DNA of 64,000 bases from NCBI GenBank assembly GCA_019510435.1, contig JAEKKJ010000010.1, forward strand, positions 1 through 64,000. The letters run 5' to 3'. Below the pieces are notes generated by a model. That model did not search any database, was not told the DNA's origin, and was given only the letters and a program-made list of their open reading frames with translations. The stretch is from Caulobacterales bacterium. GTDB taxonomy: Bacteria > Pseudomonadota > Alphaproteobacteria > Caulobacterales > Caulobacteraceae. Positions within the stretch are counted from its first letter, which is position 1, and each line of letters starts with the position of its first letter. Of this stretch, positions 25,780 through 35,400 are shown in pieces. The translations under genes and the position numbers were made by a program.

Positions 25780-26403
25780 TTAATGCGCCGAACCGGTTCC
25801 GTCCCCCCCTGAACCGTTACGCGTCCGCTCTGGATCGATCCATCCGATGTTGCCGTCGGGGCGGCGATATACCACCGAAAGGCCGCCGTGCGCGGCGTTT
25901 CGGAACACGATTGTTTGAGCTTCGGTCAGGTCCAGGTCCATGACCGCCATAGAAACCGTCATCGAACGGATCGGCCGCTCGGTCTCGGCGATGATCATCG
26001 GCTCGGCGAAGGCCTGACCGTCCACCGCCTCGTCCTCGTCGTCATCCGCGTCGGGCGCGGCGATGACGAAATAGGCGGCGGTCTCGTCCTGCTTGGCCAC
26101 CGCCTGGCCGTGGTGATCCTTGAGCCGGTTCTTGTAGCGCCGGATCCGCTTGGACATCTTCTCCATGGCCGAGTCGAAGGCCATGTGCGCGTCACCCCCG
26201 ACACCGTGGGTGGTGAGCTGCTGGCCCGACGCCAAGGTCACCGCGCAGTCGACCTTGAAGGCCGTACCCTCGCGGCTCACGACCACGTCGGCGCCGCCGC
26301 CGCGATCGAAGTACTTGGCGATGCTGTTGGTCAGTTCGTCGGTGACTCGCGAGCGCAGAGCCTCCCCGACATCGACATGCTTGCCGGTGACTTGGACTTG
26401 CAT
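25780..26403 (-). CDS. hpf: Long-form ribosome hibernation promoting factor
   Basis: Ribosome-associated factor that dimerises 70S ribosomes in stationary phase. 207 residues from ATG 26403 (MQVQVTGKHVDVGEALR), making it the long form. The N-terminal sigma-54-modulation domain spans about residues 1-105 with the basic helix MEKMSKRIRRYKNRLKDHH. An acidic linker (DADDDEDEAVDG) leads to the C-terminal dimerisation domain (PMIIAETERPIRSMTVSMAVMD, GGLSVVYRRPDGNIGWIDP). Between rpoN and ptsN. Confidence 0.95.
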   Translation of the reverse strand: MQVQVTGKHVDVGEALRSRVTDELTNSIAKYFDRGGGADVVVSREGTAFKVDCAVTLASGQQLTTHGVGGDAHMAFDSAMEKMSKRIRRYKNRLKDHHGQAVAKQDETAAYFVIAAPDADDDEDEAVDGQAFAEPMIIAETERPIRSMTVSMAVMDLDLTEAQTIVFRNAAHGGLSVVYRRPDGNIGWIDPERTRNGSGGDGTGSAH

Positions 26404-26435
26404 GCGATGATCAACGCGCCCGGCTCGGGAAGGTG

Positions 26436-27044
26436 TCAAGCCGCTGCGACCAGGGCCCACGCCTGCTGCAACGCCCTGACGATAATGTGACCAGCCAGGG
26501 CCAGCACGCCGGCGCTGGCCACCGCCGCGGCGTGGCCCAGGATCGCGATCAGCCCGTCCCGCTGGATCAGGGAGAAGGACAGGGTCGAGACCGCCAGCGC
26601 CGGCAGCATATTGCCCAGCGGGATCGGCAGGATCAGCACCACCGCCAGCAACGTGCAGACGCCGCCGATCAGCCGCTGGCCCAGCGGGCTGAACATCCCC
26701 GCCAGGCGCGGGCGCGACACCGCCTCGACCCGCCGCAGCCACGGGATCGCCCGCGCCAGGCCGCTGCGCAGCTTCGCTGCCGGGATCTCCCGCGCCTTCA
26801 CCCGCTCCGGCAGCCAGGGCTGGGTCGCGCCCAGCGCCAGCTGCGCCGCCAGCGCCAGGAGCGGCAGGCCGAAGATGGTCGTGGCGCCCGGCGGCAGCGG
26901 CAGCGTGCAGGCCAAGCCCAACACGAACAACAGCGCCCCGATCGCCCGCCCGCCGAACCGCGCGGTCAGGTCGGCCAGGGTGAGGTGGTCGCGGTCGGTC
27001 TCGACGATGTCGGTGAGGATCGCGGAGAGGGGCTGAGGGCTCAT
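26436..27044 (-). CDS. ExoD-like exopolysaccharide synthesis membrane protein
   Basis: 202 residues from ATG 27044 (GGAG just upstream; ATG 27053 is also possible). ExoD family inner-membrane protein, with hydrophobic segments around AIGALLFVLGLACTLPLPPG, LIGGVCTLLAVVLILPIPLG and the C-terminal AVASAGVLALAGHIIVRAL, and PLPPGATTIFGLPLL typical of ExoD. Its exact function is unclear; family members affect exopolysaccharide and alkaline tolerance. It is an insertion between rpoN and hpf in an otherwise standard cluster. The 247-bp gap to rpoN has no recognisable gene. Confidence 0.85.
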   Translation of the reverse strand: MSPQPLSAILTDIVETDRDHLTLADLTARFGGRAIGALLFVLGLACTLPLPPGATTIFGLPLLALAAQLALGATQPWLPERVKAREIPAAKLRSGLARAIPWLRRVEAVSRPRLAGMFSPLGQRLIGGVCTLLAVVLILPIPLGNMLPALAVSTLSFSLIQRDGLIAILGHAAAVASAGVLALAGHIIVRALQQAWALVAAA

Positions 27045-27291
27045 CCGCTCCATCTGGCCCCGCAACGTGGCGGGGCCAAGGCCGGGGGCGCGGATTGGGT
27101 AGGTAGGGCTGGGGGAGTCTGGTTGGTGGCTGGAAGGCAATGGCGCCAATCGATACTTGATCCAGAGGTGTCGTGGCGGCGAGGCCGCGCCGCCGTCACC
27201 CGGCCTCTCCCACAGCGCTGCGCGCTTGGGAGAGGAGCTGACGCGCGCGGACGATGCGTCGGGGCTCGGCCGGCCCGGAGGCCGCAATCCC

Positions 27292-28782
27292 CTAAGCCGG
27301 TTCCTTCAGCTGCCGCCGGCGTTCGACAGACGACGGGATCCGCATGGCTTCGCGGTACTTGGCGACCGTGCGGCGGGCGATGTCGACGCCGGCTTCCTTG
27401 AGGATCTCCACCAGCCGGTCGTCGGAGAGCACGTCGGCTTCGCGGACCTCGCCGTCGATCAGCTGCTTGATCTTGTGGCGCACGCTCTCGGCGGAGTGGG
27501 CCTCGCCGCCCTCCGACGAGGCGATGGCCGAGGTGAAGAAGAACTTCATCTCGAAGAGGCCGCGCGGAGTGGCCATGTACTTGTTGGAGGTCACCCGGCT
27601 GACGGTGGATTCGTGCATGCCGATGGCCTCGGCCACGGTCTTCAGGTTCAGCGGGCGCAGGTGCTCGACGCCGAAGGCGAGGAAGGCGTCCTGCTGGCGC
27701 ACGATCTCGGAGGAGACCTTCAGGATGGTGCGGGCGCGCTGGTCCAGGCTCTTCATCAGCCAGTTGGCCTGGGCCAGGCAGTCGGAGACGAAGGTCCGCT
27801 CCTGGTCGCTGCGGGCCTGGCCCGAGACGCGGGCGTGGTAGCGCTGGTCCAGCAGCAGCCGCGGCAGGGTGTCGGAATTGAGCTCCACCAGCCAGAGGCC
27901 GCCAGGGCCTTCGCGCACGAAGACGTCGGGCGCCACCGCCGTCGCCGCCTCGCCGCCCGGGAACGCCGCGCCGGGCCGGGGCGTCAGGCCCCGGATCTCG
28001 GCGATCATCTCGCGCAGGTCCTCGTCGTCGACGCCGCAGAGCTTCTTCAGGGCGGCCAGGTCGCGGCGGGCCAGGAGGGGCAGGTTGTCGAGCAGGGCGG
28101 CGATCGCGGGATCGTAGCGGTTCTGGTCCTTCAGCTGCAGCATCAGGCATTCGCGCACATCGCGCGCGGCCACGCCCACAGGGTCGAACCCCTGGATGAC
28201 CTGCAGCACGCTCTCCACCCGCGCCTCGGCGCAGCCCAGGCGCTCGGCGGTCTCGGCCAGGTCGAGGCGCAGGTAGCCGCCCTCGTCCACGCCGTCGATC
28301 AGGACGCCGGCGATCACCGTCTCGGCAGGCGAGAGGCCGGAGGCGGCCAGCTGTTCGTGCAGGTGCTCGGAGAGGGTCTTCTCGCGGCTGAGGGCGCCTT
28401 CCATGCCCTCGCCATCCCCGTCGAAGCTGCCGCCCTTGCCGGCGCGGGACCAGTCGATGGCGCCGCCGGCGTCCGCCGCCTCGGGCGCATCGCCGGTGGC
28501 GCGTTCGCCGGGCGAGGATTCGTCGTGGGTGGTGTCCAGGTCGGCCCGCGCCTCGGCGTCGGCAGCCTGTTCGGAGACGGCCGGGCCGTCCAGGTCGGGC
28601 GCGTCATCGGCGGCGGGCTCGGCCTCGTCGCGGGCCAGCAGCGGATTGCGCTCCAGCTCGGCGTCGATGAAGGCCTCGACCTCGAGATTCGACATCTGCA
28701 GCAGCTTGATCGCCTGCTGCAGCTGGGGCGTGATGACCAGCCCCTGCCCCTGCCGAATTTCAAGACGTGCGCTTAGCGCCAC
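27292..28782 (-). CDS. rpoN: RNA polymerase sigma-54 factor
   Basis: Sigma-54, 496 residues. Region I (LEIRQGQGLVITPQLQQAI) binds activators, followed by an acidic region II (about 50-110), a core-binding domain (LSEHLHEQL, IDGVDEGGYL, GFDPVGVAARDVRECL), the HTH (KTVAEAIGMHESTVSRV) and the RpoN box ARRTVAKYRE at residues 469-478. All diagnostic parts are present. First gene of the rpoN-exoD-hpf-ptsN strand run. In many alphaproteobacteria lptB lies directly upstream; here it is 8.6 kb away. Confidence 0.97.
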   Translation of the reverse strand: MALSARLEIRQGQGLVITPQLQQAIKLLQMSNLEVEAFIDAELERNPLLARDEAEPAADDAPDLDGPAVSEQAADAEARADLDTTHDESSPGERATGDAPEAADAGGAIDWSRAGKGGSFDGDGEGMEGALSREKTLSEHLHEQLAASGLSPAETVIAGVLIDGVDEGGYLRLDLAETAERLGCAEARVESVLQVIQGFDPVGVAARDVRECLMLQLKDQNRYDPAIAALLDNLPLLARRDLAALKKLCGVDDEDLREMIAEIRGLTPRPGAAFPGGEAATAVAPDVFVREGPGGLWLVELNSDTLPRLLLDQRYHARVSGQARSDQERTFVSDCLAQANWLMKSLDQRARTILKVSSEIVRQQDAFLAFGVEHLRPLNLKTVAEAIGMHESTVSRVTSNKYMATPRGLFEMKFFFTSAIASSEGGEAHSAESVRHKIKQLIDGEVREADVLSDDRLVEILKEAGVDIARRTVAKYREAMRIPSSVERRRQLKEPA

Positions 28783-28855
28783 GAACCGCCCCCTGGCCTG
28801 TTTCTTGCTTCACAAGCTAGAGGGCGATCCCCACTGAGTGGTTAACGGGCGCAGC

Positions 28856-29590
28856 TTAGGCGGCGACCGGGCGTCGCACGGCGCCTTCCAAGTCCCATTC
28901 GAACTCCGGATAGAACTGGGCCATCAGGCGGTCGACATAGGCCACCAGGGTCCCGAACCCCTCCGCCCGGCGCTTCAGCTCGCTGGGGAAGAACGGGGTC
29001 AGGATGGCCGCGAGCAGGGCGAAGACGGTGGCGTCCGCCCCGCACGGCCGCTTGCCGAACAGGTAGGGCTTGTCCTCCAGGATCGCCGCCACCGCGGCCA
29101 TGGATCGCACCGCCAGGGCCACGACCTCCAGCTCCGAATGCCGGCCGATCCCCACCGCGTGCACGTTCTGGCGCACCTGCTCCAGCACGCCCTCGCGCAC
29201 GGCGGGCGGGGCGCCGTCGAAGAACTGCGCCGGGCCCTTGGCGAAGTTCTGCGGGTCCAGCCAGCGCGACTGGGTCATGGCCCAGGAGAAGTGGTTCTCC
29301 ATCATCCGCTCGATGGCCCAGGCCTCGGCCCGCTCCCGCGCCGTCAGGCCCTCGTCGAAGTCCAGGCCATAGGTGCGCTCCAGGTAGCCGCGGATGAAGG
29401 TGGAGTCGCCGATCCGCACGCCCTCGTCGGTGTCGATGAACGGCACCTGGCCCTTGGGCGCCTCCTCGCGCATCCCGCGCCGCTTCTCGTAGGCGAGGCC
29501 CGCCATCTTCAGCTGCACCTCGGTCTTCATCACATAGGGGCTGATCTCGGGGAGGCCGAACCCCGCGCCGACGCCATAGAGCGTGATCAT
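28856..29590 (-). CDS. Glutathione S-transferase family protein (metaxin/FaxC-like)
   Basis: 244 residues with a thioredoxin-like N-terminal domain (MITLYGVGAGFGLPEISPYV, KGQVPFIDTDEGVRIGDSTFI) and an all-helical C-terminal domain (FGKRPCGADATVFALLA). The order resembles the metaxin/FaxC branch rather than classical detoxifying GSTs. Whether it binds glutathione is not shown. It is divergent from a WYL-domain regulator with a strong palindrome between them, so it is probably that regulator's target. Confidence 0.8.
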   Translation of the reverse strand: MITLYGVGAGFGLPEISPYVMKTEVQLKMAGLAYEKRRGMREEAPKGQVPFIDTDEGVRIGDSTFIRGYLERTYGLDFDEGLTARERAEAWAIERMMENHFSWAMTQSRWLDPQNFAKGPAQFFDGAPPAVREGVLEQVRQNVHAVGIGRHSELEVVALAVRSMAAVAAILEDKPYLFGKRPCGADATVFALLAAILTPFFPSELKRRAEGFGTLVAYVDRLMAQFYPEFEWDLEGAVRRPVAA

Positions 29591-29640
29591 CGTCCTCTCT
29601 CCGTCTCTCTCGTGTTGACAGGGAGAGGATGGCAGGGGCT

Positions 29641-29662
29641 TGCTGACAGCATTCTGTCAGCA
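29641..29662. promoter_or_regulatory. Palindromic operator between GST and WYL regulator
   Basis: Arms TGCTGACAG (29641-29649) and CTGTCAGCA (29654-29662) separated by CATT, in the 89-bp gap between the divergent genes. A perfect 9-bp inverted repeat of this kind is a likely site for the adjacent regulator. Confidence 0.7.
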
Positions 29663-29679
29663 GAACGAGTCGCGAACGC

Positions 29680-30402
29680 ATGCGCAGGGCCGACCGGCTG
29701 TTCCAGATCATCCAGATCCTGCGCCGCACGCGCCGGCCGATCACGGCCGACGCGATCGCCGAGGAGCTGGAGACCTCCAAACGCACCGTCTACCGCGACA
29801 TCGCCGACCTGATCGGCCAGCGGGCGCCGATCCGCGGCGAGGCGGGCGTCGGCTATGTGCTGGAGGACGGCTTCGACCTGCCGCCGCTGATGCTGACGCC
29901 GGAGGAGGTGGAGGCCGCGGTGGTGGGCGCCCAGATGGTGGCCGCACGGGGCGACGCCGCGCTCAGCCGCGCCGCCCAGGACCTGATCGCCAAGATCGGG
30001 GCGGTGATCCCCGAGGCCCTGCGCCCGCTGGTGCTGGAGCCGGCCACCCACGCCGCGCCGAACTGGCGGGCCACCCCGGACAATGTGGACATGGCGGCGC
30101 TGCGCGGCGCCATCCGCGCCGGCCACAAGGTGGAGTTCACCTACGAGGACGAGCAGCTGCGGGTTTCCCGCCGCCGGGTCTGGCCGTTCGCCATCGGCTA
30201 TTTCGAGACCAGCCGGCTGCTGGTCGCCTGGTGCGAGCTGCGCGGCGACTTCCGCAGCTTCCGCACCGACCGCATCTCGGCCGCGGCCTTCCTGGAGGAG
30301 CGCTATCCCGACCGTCCGGCCTCGCTGCGCGCCCGCTGGCGGCGGCGTCGGGAGGAGCACCACGCGGCGATGCGGGCGCGCCAGGCGGCGGCGGCCGAGT
30401 GA
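29680..30402 (+). CDS. YafY-type HTH/WYL-domain transcriptional regulator
   Basis: 240 residues. An N-terminal HTH_11 (RLFQIIQILRRTRRPITADA, ETSKRTVYRDIADL) and a WYL domain (KVEFTYEDEQLRVSRRRVWP, YFETSRLLVAWCELRGDFRSFRTDRI) that senses a ligand, often a nucleotide or nucleic-acid fragment. The 30 C-terminal residues are Arg-rich. Divergent from the GST-like gene and probably binds the palindrome between them. Confidence 0.88.
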   Translation: MRRADRLFQIIQILRRTRRPITADAIAEELETSKRTVYRDIADLIGQRAPIRGEAGVGYVLEDGFDLPPLMLTPEEVEAAVVGAQMVAARGDAALSRAAQDLIAKIGAVIPEALRPLVLEPATHAAPNWRATPDNVDMAALRGAIRAGHKVEFTYEDEQLRVSRRRVWPFAIGYFETSRLLVAWCELRGDFRSFRTDRISAAAFLEERYPDRPASLRARWRRRREEHHAAMRARQAAAAE

Positions 30403-30411
30403 ACGGCTCCG

Positions 30412-31476
30412 TCAGAAGTCCAGCGCGACCGCCAGCCCGCCGGCGGCCAGGCCGAACAGCACCACGGCGAGGGCGACAAGTCCGAGCAGGCGCGCCGGGA
30501 ACGACCGGACCACGATCGCCAGCGAAGGCACGCTGACCGGCGGCAGGGTCATCAGCAGCGCACCCGCGGGTCCGACGCCCATGCCCAGCGCCAGCATCGC
30601 CTGGATGATCGGCGCCTCGCCGGCCGTGGGGATCACGAACAGCATGCCCGCCACCGCGAAGGCCGCCACCCAGACCAGCTGGTTGCCGATCTCCGGCCCG
30701 ATGGCCGGGAAGAGCCAGGCCCGCGCCGCGCCCAGCAGCAGGACGATCACCAGGTATTCCGGCACGATCCGCAGGGCCATGCTCACGAAGAGCCGCAGCC
30801 AGCGGCGGAAGGGGCCCTCCCGTGGCGCAGGCGTCGCCGTCGTCGTGGCGATCTCCACCTCGACCTCCACCTCCGCCGCTTCGGCAGGCGAGGTCATCCG
30901 ATTGGCCGCATAGCCCAGGCCGAACACCATCGGCACGCCCAGGGCCAGGCGCAGGGCCGTCCACTTCCAGCCCAGCACGAAGCCGATGAAGACCAGGGTC
31001 GCCGGATTGAGCACCGAATTGCCGAGCCAGAAGGCGATCGCCGACCCCGCCGCCGCCCTCTGGCGCCGCAGGCCCACCACCACCGGCGCGGCGCAGCAGG
31101 TGCACATCATCCCCGGCAGGGCGAGCAGGCCGCCCGCAAGGGCGCTGCCGAACCCTCGCCCGCCCAGCAGCCGGCGCACGCCGTCCGCCGGCAGCAGGGC
31201 CTGGACGCCCGAACCCAGCAGGAGCCCCAGCACCATCGCCTGCCAGATCGCCTTGCCGTAGGCCAGGGCGTAGGCCACGGCCGCGTCCAGGGACGGCGCG
31301 GGCGGACGGTCGGCCGCGCCCATCAGGATCGACTTGCCGATCGCATGATGGGCCGCCGCCACGAAGGCCCGGTTCCAGTAGGGCAGCCACTTGACGTAGA
31401 GCAGCCCCGCCACCGCCACGACCCCGAACGTCGCCGCGGCTGCAAGCGCCCGGTTGTCCCTCTGTATCGCCGCCAT
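30412..31476 (-). CDS. Permease of the ArsP/DUF318 family
   Basis: 354 residues from ATG 31476 (MAAIQRDNRAL). About eight to ten hydrophobic segments in two halves separated by an acidic loop (EAAEVEVEVEIATTT). The signature LPGMMCTCCAAPVVVGLRR contains a Cys cluster like that used by ArsP for trivalent organoarsenicals, and the second half has IPTAGEAPIIQAML. Substrate unproven; export of a metalloid or thiol-reactive compound is a family-based guess. It is convergent with the WYL regulator (9 bp apart). Confidence 0.8.
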   Translation of the reverse strand: MAAIQRDNRALAAAATFGVVAVAGLLYVKWLPYWNRAFVAAAHHAIGKSILMGAADRPPAPSLDAAVAYALAYGKAIWQAMVLGLLLGSGVQALLPADGVRRLLGGRGFGSALAGGLLALPGMMCTCCAAPVVVGLRRQRAAAGSAIAFWLGNSVLNPATLVFIGFVLGWKWTALRLALGVPMVFGLGYAANRMTSPAEAAEVEVEVEIATTTATPAPREGPFRRWLRLFVSMALRIVPEYLVIVLLLGAARAWLFPAIGPEIGNQLVWVAAFAVAGMLFVIPTAGEAPIIQAMLALGMGVGPAGALLMTLPPVSVPSLAIVVRSFPARLLGLVALAVVLFGLAAGGLAVALDF

Positions 31477-31578
31477 CCGCCGTCCGAGCCCTGATCCTTG
31501 GCGCGTCCGGTAAGGGCGCGCGGGCGGACCGCTTAGGGCGCCGGGCAAGCGGGGATCAAGCGGCTTGTGTGGCCGCGC

Positions 31579-32043
31579 TCAAGCCGCGTTGCCGACCGGA
31601 TAGGCCTCGGCCAGGGCCACCGCGCCGGTCTCCAGCAGCGACTTCAGGTTGGAGACGATCTTCGGCCAGCCGCCGGACACCGCCGTGACCAGCTGCGAGG
31701 GATCGCGCTCGACCGTATGGGTGATGGAGAGCTTCACCGCCCCGCCGGTCGGCTCCAGCTCCATGACGCAGCGCGAGGGTCCTTCCGCGGTGAGTTCAGG
31801 GCGGCTCCGCTGGGTCCACTGGATGACCAGGCGATGCGGCGGGTCCGCCTCGAGGATCTCGCCATCGTCGAGGACCTGGCCATCGCCGGCGACGAGCTTC
31901 CACGGCGAGCCGGCGGTCCAGGCGCTCTCACAGTGGTTGCCGAACCAGTACTGCTTCATGAACTCGGCGTCCGTCAGGGCGGACCAGAGCTTCTCGGGCG
32001 TCGTCCGGATATAGGCGACATAGATGAACTGCGACCTAGCCAT
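31579..32043 (-). CDS. SRPBCC (AHSA1-type) domain protein
   Basis: 154 residues forming one START/Bet v 1-like hydrophobic-pocket domain (IRTTPEKLWSALTDAEFMKQ, FGNHCESAWTAGSPW, GGAVKLSITHTVERD, GGWPKIVSNLKSLLETG). Its first 8 bases overlap the end of the upstream ArsR gene; ArsR-SRPBCC pairs of this kind are common. Ligand and function are unknown. Confidence 0.88.
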   Translation of the reverse strand: MARSQFIYVAYIRTTPEKLWSALTDAEFMKQYWFGNHCESAWTAGSPWKLVAGDGQVLDDGEILEADPPHRLVIQWTQRSRPELTAEGPSRCVMELEPTGGAVKLSITHTVERDPSQLVTAVSGGWPKIVSNLKSLLETGAVALAEAYPVGNAA

Positions 32044-32374
32044 GGTCTTTCTCCAGGTTTTGCTTCAGGTTTTCCAAGGCCTTGAGGCGGGGCGCCTCGA
32101 ACTTCGCGATCCAGCGCTCGTAGATTTCCTGCAGCGGGACCGGGTTGAGGAAGTGCAGCTTCTCGCGACCGCGCCGAACGGCGACCACCAGGTGCGCGGC
32201 CTCCAGCAGGCCGAGGTGCTGGGTCACGCCCTGCCGCGTCATCGCCAGGTGCTCGCAGAGCTGGCCCAGCGTGCGGCCGTCGTGGGCGTACAGCAGGTCC
32301 AGCAGCTTGCGGCGGCTGGGGTCGGCCAGGGCCTTGAACAGCAGGTCGGTGTCGTCGCGTTCGGGCATGGCCAT
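32036..32374 (-). CDS. ArsR-family transcriptional regulator
   Basis: 112 residues from ATG 32374 (ATG 32368 and TTG 32380 are alternatives; no clear ribosome-binding site decides). Winged helix with LFKALADPSRRKLLDLLYAHDG, LGQLCEHLAMTRQGVTQHLGLLEAAHLV and VRRGREKLHFLNPVPL. It lacks the ELCVCDL metal site, so it is not an arsenic sensor. Two matched palindromes directly upstream suggest autoregulation of the arsR-SRPBCC pair. Confidence 0.9.
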   Translation of the reverse strand: MAMPERDDTDLLFKALADPSRRKLLDLLYAHDGRTLGQLCEHLAMTRQGVTQHLGLLEAAHLVVAVRRGREKLHFLNPVPLQEIYERWIAKFEAPRLKALENLKQNLEKDHG

Positions 32375-32418
32375 AGGCAAGCTATTTCTTGCCTTTTTAT
32401 ATGCAAGCGATCACTTGC
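32375..32418. promoter_or_regulatory. Twin GCAAG-N6-CTTGC palindromes at the arsR promoter
   Basis: AGGCAAG-N6-CTTGCCT at 32375-32394 and GCAAG-N6-CTTGC at 32403-32418, centres 26 bp apart. The same arms and spacing repeated twice immediately before arsR are strong candidates for its operators. Confidence 0.7.
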
Positions 32419-32453
32419 GCGTCAAGCCCGAACTGAGGGTCCGGCGTCTGGAC

Positions 32454-35400
32454 CTATTTCGCGGGCCGCGTAACGCCGTAGCCGGTGAACTCCTCCTCGA
32501 CCTCGGGCGAGGCGGCGTGGGCGGCGGCGAGGTCGGCCTCGCCGTCGGCGGACTGGCCCAGGCGCAGTTTCGCGAGGCCCCGCCCGTATAGCGACGGCGC
32601 CAGGCGCGGTTGCTGCCGGATCGCCGCGTCATAGGCCTCGATCGATTCCTTCAGGCGCCCCAGGCGCAGCAGCACGAAGCCCTCGCTGTCCAGGATATGC
32701 GGCGAAGTCGGCGCGACCTTGAGCGCGGCCGTGCAGTCGGCCAGGGCCGCATCCAGGGCCAGGCCCACGGTCGCCTGGTTCCAGCACAGGGCGTTGAGCG
32801 CGCCGGGGCTGCCGGCCGCCTTGTCGCGCAGGGCGGCGAAGTCCTTGAGCGCCAGGTCGGACTGGCCCGCCTTCGCATAGGCCATGGCCCGTTGGCTGAG
32901 CGCGCCCCGCCACGTGGGGTCGGTCTTCAGGACGCCGCTCAGCACCTGGATCGCCTCGGGATAACGCCCGGCGTCCATCAGCACCCGCGCCCGCGTCGCC
33001 ACGATCTCGGGCTCCTTCGGGTCCAGCTTCTCGGCGGCGGCGACGTCCGCCAGCCGCGCGGCGGTGTCGGTCTTCGGCCGGTTGGCGGCGCGGGTCAGGA
33101 AGACCATGGCGGTGGGGCGTTGGGCGATGGCCGCCGCAAAGCTCTTCTCCGCCTCGTCGCGCCGGCCCATCTTCACCAGCAGGGCGCCGCGGTAGATGGC
33201 CGGCATGGGGTCGCTTGGCGCAAGTCCGGCGGCGACGTCCACCTCGGCCAGCGCGCGGTCGTAGTCGCGGCGCGCGGCGTAGACCTGCAGGCGTAGGAAG
33301 CGGATCGGAAGGTTCTTCGGGTCCAGCCGCAGAACCTCGTCGGAATCGGCCAGCGCATGGTCGAAGTCGGCGAGCTGGCGATAGGCCTCCGCCCGCGCGC
33401 CCAGGGCCGCGTAATTGCTGGGCGCCAGATAGGCGGCATGGGTGAAGGCGTCGACCGCATCGAGCGGCCGGTCCTCGCGCATCGCCAGGGCCCCGAGGCC
33501 GGCGTAGGCCTGGGCGTTGCGCGGCTCCAGCGCCAGCGCCTTGTCGTAGTCGGCCTTGGCGCCGGCCACGTCGTTCTGCCCCAGCTTCACCAGGCCGCGC
33601 GCCGAATAGGCGCCGGAGAGGGTCGGATCGAGAGCGATGGCCTTGTCGAAGTCCGCCATTGCCTGGGCGTGGCGCCGGGCCTGGCCGAACTTCGAGCCAC
33701 GCATGGCGTAGTCGAGCGCGGTCTTCGGCTCCTGCGCCTCCCAGGCGGCGACGTCGCCGGCCGTGGCGACATAGGTGGCGGGCGCGGTCAGGAACACCCG
33801 CGCGCTGCCCATTTCGGCCAGGGCCTCGGCCGCCGCCTTGGCCTCGACGGCGGGGAATTCCGGCGCCAGCGCGCGGACCCGCGTCTCCACGGTCAGGGTG
33901 TCGCCGTCCAGGCCGGTGTGGCGAAAGAAGGCGCGGCCCGCGACCTGCTTGTCCACGTCCGGCCCGGTCACCTTGAAGCCGGCGCCCTTCAGCGGAAGCT
34001 TCACGGCCAGCTTCAGCGTCGTCGACGACGGGAACGGGACCGCGTAGGGGGCGTCGTCATGCGGGCCGGGCGGATCGCGCTTGAAGTTGGACGGCGCGCC
34101 GACCGAGGCCTCCGGCAGGAACAGCACCGAGCCGCCGCCGGCGCCGTACCAGCGCAGCTTGGCCACGCCCTCCATCTTCAGGCGGCTCTCGCCGGTCTCC
34201 GGATCGCGGCTGGCGCTCACCGACTTCACCTCCAGCCAGGGGAAGCGCCACCACATCGCCTTCAGCATCTCGTCGCGCTGGGTGGTCGGCAGGTTCGCCG
34301 CGATCAGGCCGGGCCAGAGGCCGGCCTCGCCGCGCATCACCATCTCGCCCTTGGCCGGCGCCGCCGCCTCCAGGCCTCCCGTCGCATCGACGGAGACGGC
34401 GATCTCGCTGTCGGGCTTCTCGCGCGGTGTGCGGACCAGCGGGATCAGCTGCGCCCCTTCCGCGCGCAGCGGCAGGGCCCAGCCGAACGGCGGGATGTCG
34501 ATGGCGTCCAGGCCGCCATCGCCGGCGCGCGTGCCATCCAGCCAGTAGACCTTGCCGCCGATCTCGGCGCGCACGATCGCATGGTTGAAGGCGCCCATGC
34601 GCGGCAGACCCTGGTCCAGGCGCTCGCCGCCATAGGCATTGACCAGCGCCGGCTCGGCCTTGATCCCCAGTTCGCGCAACAGGGCGACCAGCAGCACCGA
34701 CTTGGCCTTGCACTCCCCGAAACGCCGCGCCCAGGTCTTGTCGGCGGCGACGGGCGTATAGCCGCCGTCAGTGAGCAGGAGGCCGAGGTAGCGCACCTGG
34801 TCCTGCACCAGCTTCAGCGCCAGGGCGGCCCGCGCCTTCGGGTCAGGCGTCGCGGCCCGGATCTTCTCGACCTCCGCCCGCAGCGGCGAGTCCGGCGCCA
34901 GTGTGGCGGCCTTGTCGAACAACGGCGCGACCGTCGCCGCCACCTCGGCCCAGGACTTGAACCCGGAGAACTCCAGGTCCCGCGACGGCCAGTAGCGGCG
35001 CGGCGCGCCAAAGGGGACCTTCGGCTCGGGAAGATCCTTCAGGTCCAGCGTCAGCTCGGTGGTGTCGCCATGCCGGGTGACCTTGGGCCGCTGCAGGTCG
35101 TCGCCGACGCGCCAGGCGACGGGCTGGGCCGAGGGCCAGCTGGCGCGCAGGCTGAGCGCGTCCAGCTGCGAGAAGCCGCCGAGGGCAAAGGCCATGTCGG
35201 TCCGCCCGGCCAGGATCGGGTCGAGGTGGGTCATGGTATAGGCCACGTCCAGCACGTCGCCGACCCGCAGGTCCTCCGGCTGCAGGGTGGCGGTCAGCCG
35301 CCCGTCCACCACCTCGGTCAGGTTGGTTTCGCGGCGGATGACGCTGAAGGACTGCCGGGCCAGGACGTCGATGGGCTTGCCGTCGCGAATGATCCTCACC

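Noticed and set aside
32036..32374. Arsenic-resistance operon with the nearby ArsP-like permease
   Set aside because: The ArsR protein lacks the metal-binding Cys motif and is coupled to an SRPBCC gene; the permease is a separate gene 103 bp further on with no arsC or arsenic-specific partner.
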